Translations under genes and position numbers: made by a program | Part shown: one piece after another, positions 54,936-62,506 of the stretch | How positions within the stretch are numbered: the stretch's first letter is position 1 | How the letters are laid out: every line of letters begins with the position of its first letter | Notes under the pieces: model-generated | The model's input: only the letters and a program-made list of their open reading frames with translations | What the model was told of the DNA's origin: nothing | Database searches by the model: none | NCBI GenBank assembly: GCA_017302835.1 | Contig: JAFLCC010000012.1 | Coordinates: 1-64,000, forward strand | Direction of reading: 5' to 3' | Length of the DNA: 64,000 nucleotides | Origin: Deltaproteobacteria bacterium | GTDB taxonomy: Bacteria > Bdellovibrionota > Bdellovibrionia > Bdellovibrionales > Bdellovibrionaceae

Positions 54936-55861
54936 CCAATGGCTTTAGTCATCCCGATTGCTGTTTGTGGTATAGACAGCATCTCGATTCTTCGCAGATT
55001 CTCAAAAAACTTATAGACAGGTACCCGCTCTTCAAAACTCCTGGCGTTCGCGTTTTTATTCAAGATGAGATGTTCTGGACTGGAAATGGAACCGGAGATT
55101 TGGATTTGCAATTCTCAGAGACAAAGAAAGCAATCTCTCTGGTAAGGTCCGCTCTTCCCAAAGCCAAGATAGGAATTAATTTCACTCCTGCTTCCATCTT
55201 TTCTCTCCAAGCAAATACAACCCTGTATAACAAAGAGTTAGCCTACATTAAAAAAACTCTCGCAGTCCTCGACTGGATGGGTTTTGACCCCTACACCTTT
55301 GATATGAGTTCCAGTGGTGCCTCCTCCCTGGATAATCTTATCTCTATAACCGGAAATGCTGCAGACTTTGCACGGCAAGCCAACCCCGGAATTGAGAGAT
55401 GGCTTGTCCTTCAGGGCTTCGCCAATCCAAACTGGGACCGGATTGAATTTTCAAAATTTATCCTGAAGCAAATGGCCATAGCAAATGAAAAATATGAAGG
55501 CACTGTTATTTTTGGTTGGCAACTCCAGGGAATTGATCTACCAGACAGCTGGGCCGGAATGAAGTTTCCTTCTTGGTTGAAGACTATCTACTTTAATTTT
55601 GCCATCCAGAAACAAAGACAACCAAATTCTTCAAGCCAGACTTGCCAAGCAGGCCAACTCCATCGCGAGCACTGAACTGTCAGAAGAATTTGCGATAACA
55701 ACAAAAATGTAGTTCTTCGCCAGGCTCAAGAACCCGTCATGAGCCGAATGACCATCAGTGGGAATGCTGGATTCTCTCTCAATGTAACTAACTTAAATCT
55801 GATTGCAGATAACTCGGCCTATAAAATGACAAGTGGATTGGGTATTTGGTGTCACCCTTAG
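54936..55861 (+). pseudogene. Broken hydrolase-like gene (two frame changes)
   Basis: The main frame (to 55675; an internal ATG is at 54965) codes for an alpha/beta protein: LIDRYPLFKTPGVRVFIQDEMFW, VLDWMGFDPYTFDM, WLVLQGFANPNWDR, GTVIFGWQLQGIDLPDSW. The pattern fits a TIM-barrel glycoside hydrolase-like domain, though no family is named. Near 55612 the sensible reading moves to another frame (NQILQARLAKQANSIASTEL), and near 55690 to a third (NVVLRQAQEPVMSRMTISG), ending at 55861. The upstream part is also incomplete: the frame closes at a stop near 54873. An inactive gene, or several sequencing errors. Confidence 0.6.
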
Positions 55862-56141
55862 GCAGACTGGAGAAGTCATTGGACACGTTGGACTCAGTCC
55901 CCTCACCGATGGAGAAGTTGAAATTGGTTATGCTATAGGCGAAAGCCACCAAAAACGAAGTTTTGCCTCTCAATCTGCTGCAGCTGTAAGCATGTGGGCC
56001 ATGTTAAATTTAGATCTTCCGAAAATAAATGGAATAGTTGCGAGTGAGAACGTTGGTTCGGGTCGCGTTTTAGAAAAAGCCGGTTTTACTCTCGAGGCCG
56101 AACAAGATCATTACTATCTCGGCAAGGTTCGCCTCCGGTAG
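55833..56141 (+). pseudogene. N-terminally truncated GNAT acetyltransferase
   Basis: 102 codons matching the back two thirds of a RimJ/RimL-type GNAT: TGEVIGHVGLSPL, GEVEIGYAIGESHQKRSFASQSAAA (acetyl-CoA-binding stretch, with Ser-Phe in place of the usual Gly-Tyr), KINGIVASENVGSGRVLEKAGF. The first 60-70 residues are missing: a stop lies immediately upstream, and the broken hydrolase gene runs into it. Possibly expressed but unlikely to fold fully. Confidence 0.6.
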
Positions 56142-56454
56142 AATATTTTCATTTTCCAAAACCAAGAGCCTTTGAGGTAACAAGCGCTTTAGAACCACTT
56201 CTTCTTGCAATTTAAAAATCACAATCCGCTTGGTTTTTTGGGCCCGTGGCTTTTTCTTCTAAGTCAGTTGTTTTGGGCCCACCTTTTCAATACTTTCCTT
56301 TATGAACAGGTCAGGATCGAGAACCATTCTAGAATCGTCCACTTTCGATAATCAGTTGCTAATTTTGAGCAAAAAGTTCCGATCAGGCATAACGCTAGCC
56401 TAAAAATTTCATTTGCTTCTAGATCGCAAAACCTTTTTCAAGTAAATCTATATT
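56142..56454. other. Intergenic stretch without a recognisable gene
   Basis: 313 bp. Two GGGCCC palindromes about 42 bp apart and a minus-strand open stretch reading RAQKTKRIVIFKLQEEVVLKR are the only features seen; none is strong enough to call. Confidence 0.25.
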
Positions 56455-57054
56455 ATGGATGGACTAATTATTGAAGGTGTTGCTGGTACCGGCAAATCAA
56501 CAATCGTTTCAGGGTTACGTGATAGTAACTCATTTAAGCGACTCAAACCCTCATTTAAAATTATTTATGAAGAACTGACAACTGGAGAACTCGTTGCCGA
56601 GCTTCGTGATGAGCGACTATCAGATCAAGATCGTTATTCTAGATTGACTCAACTCATGCCGACCATTCAGACCCGACAAGCGTCTGGCGAATTTCTTGTT
56701 CTTGAGCGCTTCCACCCCACATTCTTCGCGTTGATGCCTAAATGTACTTTATTTGAAAGCTTCGACCAACAATTATTGAAATTGAATTTCGGTTTAGTCT
56801 TATTGGATTTTCCAAACAATAATTTTGGAGATAGATCTTTTTTTCGTCCTGAAATGGAAAATCAGAACTGGAGTAAGAATCTTATTGACTGGTATGGATC
56901 TCAGGAAGCGTCTATACTTGCGTTTATAGAGTCCCAAGAGAGACGAAGAAAATTTCTTGAGGTAACCAAACTAAAGAGCATTCTGATTGACACCAGTGAA
57001 CGAAACTGGGAAGCCTATATCAAATCCATTATCAAATTCGTTGCTGAACAATAA
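56455..57054 (+). CDS. P-loop nucleoside/nucleotide kinase-like protein
   Basis: 199 aa. Starts with the strand-loop MDGLIIEGVAGTGKSTIV, Walker A GVAGTGKST at residues 8-16. The later segment FLVLERFHPTFFALMP holds the ER-type motif seen in deoxynucleoside and thymidylate kinases (DRF-like), and FGLVLLDFPN follows the third strand. A lid region with several Arg is present (SQERRRKFLE). Substrate unknown; no phosphatase or resistance neighbour. The frame continues past its stop into a duplicated fragment of another gene. Confidence 0.7.
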   Translation: MDGLIIEGVAGTGKSTIVSGLRDSNSFKRLKPSFKIIYEELTTGELVAELRDERLSDQDRYSRLTQLMPTIQTRQASGEFLVLERFHPTFFALMPKCTLFESFDQQLLKLNFGLVLLDFPNNNFGDRSFFRPEMENQNWSKNLIDWYGSQEASILAFIESQERRRKFLEVTKLKSILIDTSERNWEAYIKSIIKFVAEQ

Positions 57055-57070
57055 CCCAGCTATGCCACCT

Positions 57071-57159
57071 ATCTAGTTCCTGAAAAAGAAATAATTCAAG
57101 ACCCTAATAGCGGATCAAGAATAATTCGAACTAGTGTTTGTATTTGCTTTAAAGTGAAA
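57071..57159 (+). repeat. 89-bp duplicate of part of the exported protein gene at 58151
   Basis: Matches 58893-58981 at 85 of 89 bases, counted by eye. In frame it reads VPEKEIIQDPNSGSRIIRT, exactly as in the intact copy, then diverges and stops. It begins 17 bp after the kinase stop codon and lies in the same frame. No flanking repeats were found. It may be the last trace of a second copy of that gene. The rest of the 57055-57396 gap holds nothing recognisable. Confidence 0.8.
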
Positions 57160-57396
57160 TCCCCGACCACGTAACTCTTGCATGGTAGTCAGTTAAGAAT
57201 CAGCAACTCTAGCTTTTAACTGCTGGATCTTTTTTCCGTCTCGATTCTTAGGACCTTTTGGCCCGATACTGAGACTACTGCTAAAAAAAATTGAATCGAT
57301 ATTTGAAAATTGTAAAGATAAGGATGGCTGATTATTTCAGGTCAGCCCTTGCCAATCAAACCAGGGGTTAGTGTGCGCCCGCTGAAACAAAGAATT

Positions 57397-57843
57397 TTAT
57401 TTCACGCCCTCATCAGGCTTCTCTTTAAAGATTTTATCATTTGATAACTTTTCTTTTATTGCTAGTCTTTCACAAATGACAAAGTCATCACAAGAATAAA
57501 CTATAGATCCCCCAATATGGCATTCATTTTTCGAAGAATAACAATCATTTCCAGGTTTTTTTCCATTACAGTTTTTGATTTCTTTATACTTTGGATTACA
57601 TTTTCTCAAAAAAGTTTCTTTTTTCTCTGAAACTTCATTCCTTTGTTTATCTTTACAAATAATGAAGTTTTCACAAGAATAAGCTATTGATCCACCTTTA
57701 TAACAATCGTTATCTGCTCTGTAACAAGAATGATGCTCATCGCAACCAGCTTTCTCTCCTGCAGCCTTTAAGTTAAGGCACGGATTAGCTATTGAATTGG
57801 ACGCAGTTAAGGATAGCAGTAAATAAAATAAATATTTAATCAT
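57397..57843 (-). CDS. Exported cysteine-rich protein with two internal repeats
   Basis: 148 aa, signal peptide ending SIA. The mature part has two copies of a ~20-residue cysteine motif: DNDCYKGGSIAYSCENFIIC (residues about 45-64) and KNECHIGGSIVYSCDDFVIC (about 108-127), each preceded by further cysteines. The repeats probably form small disulfide-bonded domains. No family recognised. A low-complexity Lys/Glu tail follows. Lies between the duplicated fragment and its full-length source gene, on the opposite strand. Confidence 0.7.
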   Translation of the reverse strand: MIKYLFYLLLSLTASNSIANPCLNLKAAGEKAGCDEHHSCYRADNDCYKGGSIAYSCENFIICKDKQRNEVSEKKETFLRKCNPKYKEIKNCNGKKPGNDCYSSKNECHIGGSIVYSCDDFVICERLAIKEKLSNDKIFKEKPDEGVK

Positions 57844-58132
57844 GAAATTTCCTTTATTATATTCTTATATAGAAAACTGATTTTTTCAATTGGCTGATTA
57901 GTCTAGATTCCATGATTCAAAACCAAATGAATATCGACGGCACGTGATTTCCTAAGATTGAGCTAATCTGGCCTTGAAGTCGGACTTGCTCTGCCAACAT
58001 AGCTGCCTTTGATTGTCTTAACGATACTAAGGGACTCTTGCGGTCAATCACTGGAGTTCATTTCTAGATGAAGTGCCAGTTCAGTTTTAGTCTCTAAATT
58101 TTGTATTAAAAGTATTCAGATTAATCGATAAG
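57844..58132. other. Intergenic stretch with a possible minus-strand remnant
   Basis: 289 bp with no convincing gene. A 44-codon minus-strand frame (57917-58051) reads DRKSPLVSLRQSKAAMLAEQ and onward and might be a fragment of a lost gene. No ribosome site or terminator is clear. Confidence 0.25.
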
Positions 58133-58150
58133 ATGAGCAAAAAGGTTAAA

Positions 58151-59194
58151 ATGAGACTGTGTTTAATACTATTAATTGGGTTTATATTTCCAGCTTCAAT
58201 CGCCTATGGGATCGATAAGCCAATCATATCAGTATCTGAAGCGCATAAAATAAGTAAATTAAATCAAGAAAAGTTAAATCTATGTGTTAATTTTATCAAG
58301 AAACTAAAAAAAGATTATTCAAATGGCCCCATCCTTATTCAAAGATTTTTTAAAATAAATCCTTTGCCTAAAGCTATCGAAGACACACTCACTTCTCTTC
58401 TTTGGCGTGACAATGGGGATTTTTATTTAGCGCTGGAAATAAGAAATCTTGATAAAGAAGTATTAAATCTTAAGAAATTGAATCCGAATTGCACTTATTT
58501 AGAAAACAATGATGAAAAATCTTTAGTTCTCGTAAATGATGACAAATATTTATTAAAGTCTTCCCAGAATAGAAAAAATAGATTCTGCGTTAAACAATCT
58601 GATTGCAGTGACGAAATACATTTTCTAAAAAACAACCAAATAGTGTTTAACAAAGCTTTTCAACAAGAACTGTCTTCTAATAAATCGAAAATAAAAATTA
58701 AACCTCGTTATGATCTTCCTCCCCCGCCTCCGATTTTTGATAGTTCAGAATATATTTTTTGCAAAAATAACCAGTGTGCTTACAGGGAGAAAACTATAAA
58801 AATTAGAACCCAACCAGCTCCAGTTGGATTTCTTCTGAGTGGTGAAGATAGTAAAATGGTTGAAGAAGTTATACCTGATCACAGTGAAGACGATCTAGTT
58901 CCTGAAAAAGAAATAATTCAAGATCCTAATAGCGGATCAAGAATAATTCGAACTAGTGTTTATTTTTGCTTTAAATTGAAAACAAAAATTAAAGATGCAA
59001 ATGATTTTTTGAAAAAATTTAATGCCCGCATTGCTTCAAGCATTAAAGGCAATAGCTGCGGAAGTCTAAGTATTCAGGACCCTCAGACTCTAGAAAATTA
59101 TTATAAAAAAATAGAAATTATGAAAAAAAATACTGTCATAGATATTATTTTACAGGACAGTATTCCAAGTACTGAGTTTGATCCCAACCTTTAG
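58151..59194 (+). CDS. Exported protein of unknown function, possibly cut by a stop codon
   Basis: 347 aa from ATG 58151 (an ATG 18 bp earlier is possible; AAGG lies 5 nt before 58151). Signal peptide MRLCLILLIGFIFPASIAYG. No family recognised; a Pro-rich linker (DLPPPPPIF) divides it into two parts and there are several cysteines (FCVKQSDCSDE, FCKNNQCAY). After the TAG at 59192 the same frame stays open for another 43 codons (to TAG 59324), reading IPMEVLKKAIELTSQSG and onward, so the gene may have lost its end by a point mutation. Part of it (58893-58981) is duplicated at 57071. Confidence 0.72.
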   Translation: MRLCLILLIGFIFPASIAYGIDKPIISVSEAHKISKLNQEKLNLCVNFIKKLKKDYSNGPILIQRFFKINPLPKAIEDTLTSLLWRDNGDFYLALEIRNLDKEVLNLKKLNPNCTYLENNDEKSLVLVNDDKYLLKSSQNRKNRFCVKQSDCSDEIHFLKNNQIVFNKAFQQELSSNKSKIKIKPRYDLPPPPPIFDSSEYIFCKNNQCAYREKTIKIRTQPAPVGFLLSGEDSKMVEEVIPDHSEDDLVPEKEIIQDPNSGSRIIRTSVYFCFKLKTKIKDANDFLKKFNARIASSIKGNSCGSLSIQDPQTLENYYKKIEIMKKNTVIDIILQDSIPSTEFDPNL

Positions 59195-59364
59195 AATGAT
59201 CTAAAACACCAGATTCCCATGGAGGTCTTAAAAAAAGCAATCGAATTGACCTCGCAAAGTGGATTGCAAAAAGAAAACTGCCCAATAGCAAGCATACCGG
59301 GAAAAGATCCCAAAATTTGTTTGTAGACCGAAAAGTTGAAGCTTGTAATGAATGTTCTTGTTTT

Positions 59365-59886
59365 CTACTTATTACACATCATCGTAGCACCCATTAAAAC
59401 TTTTCCAGATTGGATAGATGTGATGGTAAAACGCGTTCTTTGATTTTTGGCGCTTCGATAGAATTGGGCTTTAGCGTACTCCCAGCCGGGACTAATTCCA
59501 CCCGCAAATTGAAAACTGCCAGTAGTAGGATTTATTTTATAACCCTTCGTGTAGTCGTAGTCGGGGTATTTCAATTGATCACTGAAGATCTCTGAACCAG
59601 GAACCCATGCGCTGAATATCACGGCCGGATCAAATATATGTCTTACGCTCCAGGAAATCCCCCGAAAGGTGGCTTCAAATCCGGGAACAAATGAGCGAGT
59701 CATCGCATCGACGTTTCGCTTGTCCATGTCGAGCGTTAATACTTTTGGATTTTGAAATGTAACGCTTGTCGCTTTACAGACCATAAGAACTTGGTATTTA
59801 TCGCACACATCTCCGCACCCGCCACCCCCTGCCGAGGCTGGAATCGTAGTCGCTACTAAGCTGAGCAATATAATTAAAAACTTCAT
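59365..59886 (-). CDS. Exported protein of unknown function
   Basis: 173 aa. The frame is open to 60036, but AAGGAG 6 nt before the ATG at 59886 and a typical signal peptide (MKFLIILLSLVATTIPASA) fix the start. The mature N-terminus GGGGCGDVCDKYQVLMVC has three cysteines. Later segments such as GKVLMGATMMCNK suggest a beta sandwich with a disulfide. No family recognised. An isolated intact gene in the degraded region. Confidence 0.7.
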   Translation of the reverse strand: MKFLIILLSLVATTIPASAGGGGCGDVCDKYQVLMVCKATSVTFQNPKVLTLDMDKRNVDAMTRSFVPGFEATFRGISWSVRHIFDPAVIFSAWVPGSEIFSDQLKYPDYDYTKGYKINPTTGSFQFAGGISPGWEYAKAQFYRSAKNQRTRFTITSIQSGKVLMGATMMCNK

Positions 59887-60024
59887 AGAGAATCTCCTTC
59901 GTTTGTTGAAGTGAGTACTATCCTTCGAGGCTCCATAAGTTAAATTAAACGATTTAATGACACTATCTTTTTTTTTAATGCGACAAAGTGATACCAAGAT
60001 GGCAACTGAGCTTGCTGTGTTAAA

Positions 60025-60147
60025 ATGAGTGTTCAAAATCAGCTTAAAAACCCTTCATTGCATGGCTCAATTGGAAATTTAAGTCCAAAGATGTTTATAG
60101 AAAATTTAAATAATGGAGAATTTACACCTAGAGTCGTCGCCGTCTAG
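60025..60147 (+). pseudogene. C-terminal remnant of an IS3-type transposase
   Basis: A 40-codon frame reading LKNPSLHGSIGNLSPKMFIENL, which matches the end of IS3-family OrfB integrases (pattern RxHSxLGxxSPxxFE). Nothing of the DDE core is left upstream, and no inverted repeat is seen at the end. A dead insertion sequence trace. Confidence 0.5.
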
Positions 60148-60161
60148 GTGTCCACAATTAA

Positions 60162-60413
60162 GGGGTTGACGGGTTACTAAGCTTAAAGTCTGTCAACAGT
60201 CCTGATTACCTTGTGGGGGGCTATATCACCGGCATTTCGGATTCTGTACTAAATGGCGCAGCGCTGGGAATTTGGAATGTAATTGACGCTGTTGAATGTT
60301 GGAATTACTCAGAAAGCGAAGATAAGTATTTTGAATTCAATCTTGAAGAGTTTAGACGGTATATTGAGTCGCTTGGAGGAAATGTAAGATACCCGGCTCC
60401 CAGAAAATTATAA
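60162..60413 (+). pseudogene. 5'-truncated gene of unknown function
   Basis: An open frame without ATG. It reads SPDYLVGGYITGISDSVLNG and onward to NVRYPAPRKL. A GTG at 60213 could start a 66-aa protein, but no ribosome site precedes it. The stretch upstream of the GTG also reads as sensible protein, so the true start was probably lost. It lies 23 bp before the next exported-protein gene. Confidence 0.45.
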
Positions 60414-60436
60414 GTAATTATTAAACGGAGAACATT

Positions 60437-60783
60437 ATGAAATCGATTCTTTTTTGTGTAACTGTCCTATTAATGACATTAAATAGCTGGGCTGATGAAC
60501 AATCAGTCCCAATGCCTTCCGCTACAAACAGTAGTTCTCAGCGTATTGTTAGTTTTGAAATCCCTAAACAGTATCTGATTCAGCATGGTCTGAACTGACA
60601 GATACCATTGAAATTGAACGTGGTAAAATCAGATATTTGTCACAGTTTAAGAACCGATTTCGCTATACACCGAGTAAGCTAAAGAAGTTCAAGGTGCCTT
60701 CAAATATTTCAGTTGATGCTATTGTGTATGAAATGAATGAACAAAATCCAACAACCCTAAAAGAGATAAGCGCATCGAACTGA
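60437..60783 (+). pseudogene. Small exported-protein gene with a frameshift
   Basis: CGGAG stands 6 nt before ATG 60437 and a signal peptide follows (MKSILFCVTVLLMTLNSWA). The frame stops at 60598 after 53 codons, but from about 60580 another frame continues with sensible sequence (SELTDTIEIERGKIRYLSQF, KLKKFKVPSNISVDAI) to 60783. Restoring the frame would give about 115 aa. Either a broken gene or a sequencing error. No family recognised. Confidence 0.6.
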
Positions 60784-60790
60784 CAAATTC

Positions 60791-60818
60791 GGAAGCTTGC
60801 CTGGTCAGTTTAGCTTCC
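60791..60818 (+). terminator. Perfect 7-bp hairpin after the frameshifted gene
   Basis: GGAAGCT (60791-60797) pairs with AGCTTCC (60812-60818) around a 14-nt loop. There is no T-run directly after it. The rest of the gap to 61107 is AT-rich with nothing recognised. Confidence 0.4.
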
Positions 60819-61107
60819 AAGCTCATGACAACAATATCTGACCAAACCACTGCTTATTAAGCACTTAACAGTTATTCCTACTGAGCTTTTTTATTTTCCT
60901 AAAATCAATACAGAAATTATTTTGTCTTCAATTTGATAAAGAAAAATGCAATAAAAAAAGTCTTCGCATTTTTTGAATCTGCATTGAAATCTAAAATCAG
61001 GTAAGACATTCATTATTATTTCGATGAATAAATACTGGACCATACTATTGAAGTTTACTCTTATTTTGGCCATGACAGACTAACAAATTGGATTTAGCAT
61101 TCAGTTA

Positions 61108-61518
61108 ATGCTAAAAAAGATTTTCAATCGTTATTTATTCTACTTCATTTATTGCATTCTTATTTTTCCGAGTGTTATTTTAATTTTTAAAAATATCCAG
61201 CCAAAAAATGTGGCAGCCCTTTTTGCTGGTGGCGTATTTATTAGCTGCAGTTTATTAATTATTATTGGTGAATATTTTTGGGAGCGACCGCGCTGGGCTA
61301 GGTCGTTGAGCCTAGTGGCCGCATTGATTTTCTTAGGGGCTTTTTCACTGCCAATGATCGTCATGAGAGCGGTTTATTTTTCAACTGCTTTTGAAGAGCT
61401 AACCATTTTATTTATGTCGGCACCGGTTTTCCATAGGAATTCAAATTTTGCCTATATTGCCCTTATGATTTGCATTCTTATTAACTATTTTCAAAAGTTG
61501 TTTTCGCAAAAGCCTTAA
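61108..61518 (+). CDS. Small multi-pass membrane protein
   Basis: 136 aa with four predicted transmembrane helices (about residues 9-28, 34-54, 65-86 and 115-130) and basic loops (EYFWERPRWARS between helices 2 and 3). No family recognised. A possible small gene follows, and then a terminator at 61710, which together look like one short transcript. Confidence 0.6.
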   Translation: MLKKIFNRYLFYFIYCILIFPSVILIFKNIQPKNVAALFAGGVFISCSLLIIIGEYFWERPRWARSLSLVAALIFLGAFSLPMIVMRAVYFSTAFEELTILFMSAPVFHRNSNFAYIALMICILINYFQKLFSQKP

Positions 61519-61534
61519 TATTAAATCAGGTGGT

Positions 61535-61669
61535 GTGTTTCACACAGTCTTTTATAATAAGGAAAAACAACAGCCCAGTGTTGCAATATCAACGGAAAGA
61601 ATTTTAGAACTTCTTCCATTGGACGTTAGAAACGAACTCCTTATTTTGAATGTTGAATGTGAGAAGTAG
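61535..61669 (+). CDS. Possible small protein after the membrane protein gene
   Basis: A 44-aa frame starting with GTG at 61535, read FHTVFYNKEKQQPS then AISTERILELLPLDVRNELL. An AGGTGG sits just upstream, and a good terminator follows 40 bp after the stop. The sequence reads like real protein, but the frame extends upstream of the GTG, so it may instead be the tail of a broken gene. Confidence 0.3.
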   Translation: MFHTVFYNKEKQQPSVAISTERILELLPLDVRNELLILNVECEK

Positions 61670-61709
61670 CGCTGCTTAAAACCCCTTCATTTTTAATGAG
61701 ATGAAATTT

Positions 61710-61744
61710 AAATCCACTTAACCTTTCTGGTCAGTGGATTTTTT
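61710..61744 (+). terminator. Rho-independent terminator
   Basis: AAATCCACT (61710-61718) pairs exactly with AGTGGATTT (61733-61741), 14-nt loop, followed by a T-run to 61744. Closes the transcript of the small membrane protein. The open frame that begins at 61734 starts inside this hairpin and is not believed. Confidence 0.75.
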
Positions 61745-61953
61745 GTTTTCGTCGCCCAAAGTTGATAACCCTATAAAGGCACACTTTGTCGAGCGCGCAC
61801 GGGAACATGGACCTTTTTGTCAGGGAACGCTACCTTCAAAAAATTTGAGAAGGCGCTTCAAAATCCTCAGGTCAAACATATTGCGATCAGCTGAAAACGA
61901 TTACTTTTTATTCGCCTTGATTAATTTAAAACAGAAAGCAAAAAAGACGCTTT

Positions 61954-62154
61954 TTGTTTACCAATGTAAATTCAAAATTGGCCTTTAACGTGCGGTCGTG
62001 GCTTTTGTTTTTGTCCGTGATTTTTTCTTATCCCGTTGCCGAGCTTTGGGGCCGAACATTGACAGGGAAACAATTTTTAGAAATGTGCGGAGCCTTTATT
62101 CTCATTGTTGGCGTGGATTTTTTAAGCGTGTGGATAAAGGCTTATCCCGAATAA
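61954..62154 (+). CDS. Possible small membrane protein
   Basis: 66-aa frame from TTG 61954, with two hydrophobic stretches (RSWLLFLSVIFSYPVAELW and FLEMCGAFILIVGVDFLSVW). No ribosome site and no family; it could be a remnant of a longer gene. Confidence 0.3.
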   Translation: MFTNVNSKLAFNVRSWLLFLSVIFSYPVAELWGRTLTGKQFLEMCGAFILIVGVDFLSVWIKAYPE

Positions 62155-62255
62155 AAGGAAATGGAACGAATTGAGCGGAAAGCATTTGGCCGCAGAAAAA
62201 GTCGTTAAGTCAATTCTTTGATTGTCGCCAATCATATTACTATAAGGAGGTGCTC

Positions 62256-62506
62256 ATGGAAAACATAGTCTTAAAACCTAATCTAATTAAATCCCACAGT
62301 TGCTGAAACTCTCTTCTGTTTGGAACCAGATCTTACCCGTTAATCAAGTTGTTGATAATGGGTTCAGAGACCTAATATCTGACAAAAGTATCCAAGCCCA
62401 GATAAAGATCCGTCAGTCAGTCGATGTAATATCATCTTGCAATGGAAGAATATTGATCAATCGCAAGCGTAACCATGATCTCTCACTTTCGTTTACTTTA
62501 CGATAA
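62256..62506 (+). pseudogene. Short gene with a strong ribosome site and a frame break
   Basis: AAGGAGGT (62244-62251) is a near-perfect ribosome site for ATG 62256, but the frame stops after 16 codons. One base over, from about 62290, a frame continues with sensible sequence (QLLKLSSVWNQILPVNQ, RDLISDKSIQAQIKI) to 62506. Restoring the frame would give about 83 aa. Function unknown. Its end overlaps the end of the convergent pbpC gene by 14 bp. Confidence 0.45.

Noticed and set aside
61734-61988. 84-aa plus-strand open frame
   Set aside because: It starts inside the stem of a good rho-independent terminator and has no ribosome site.
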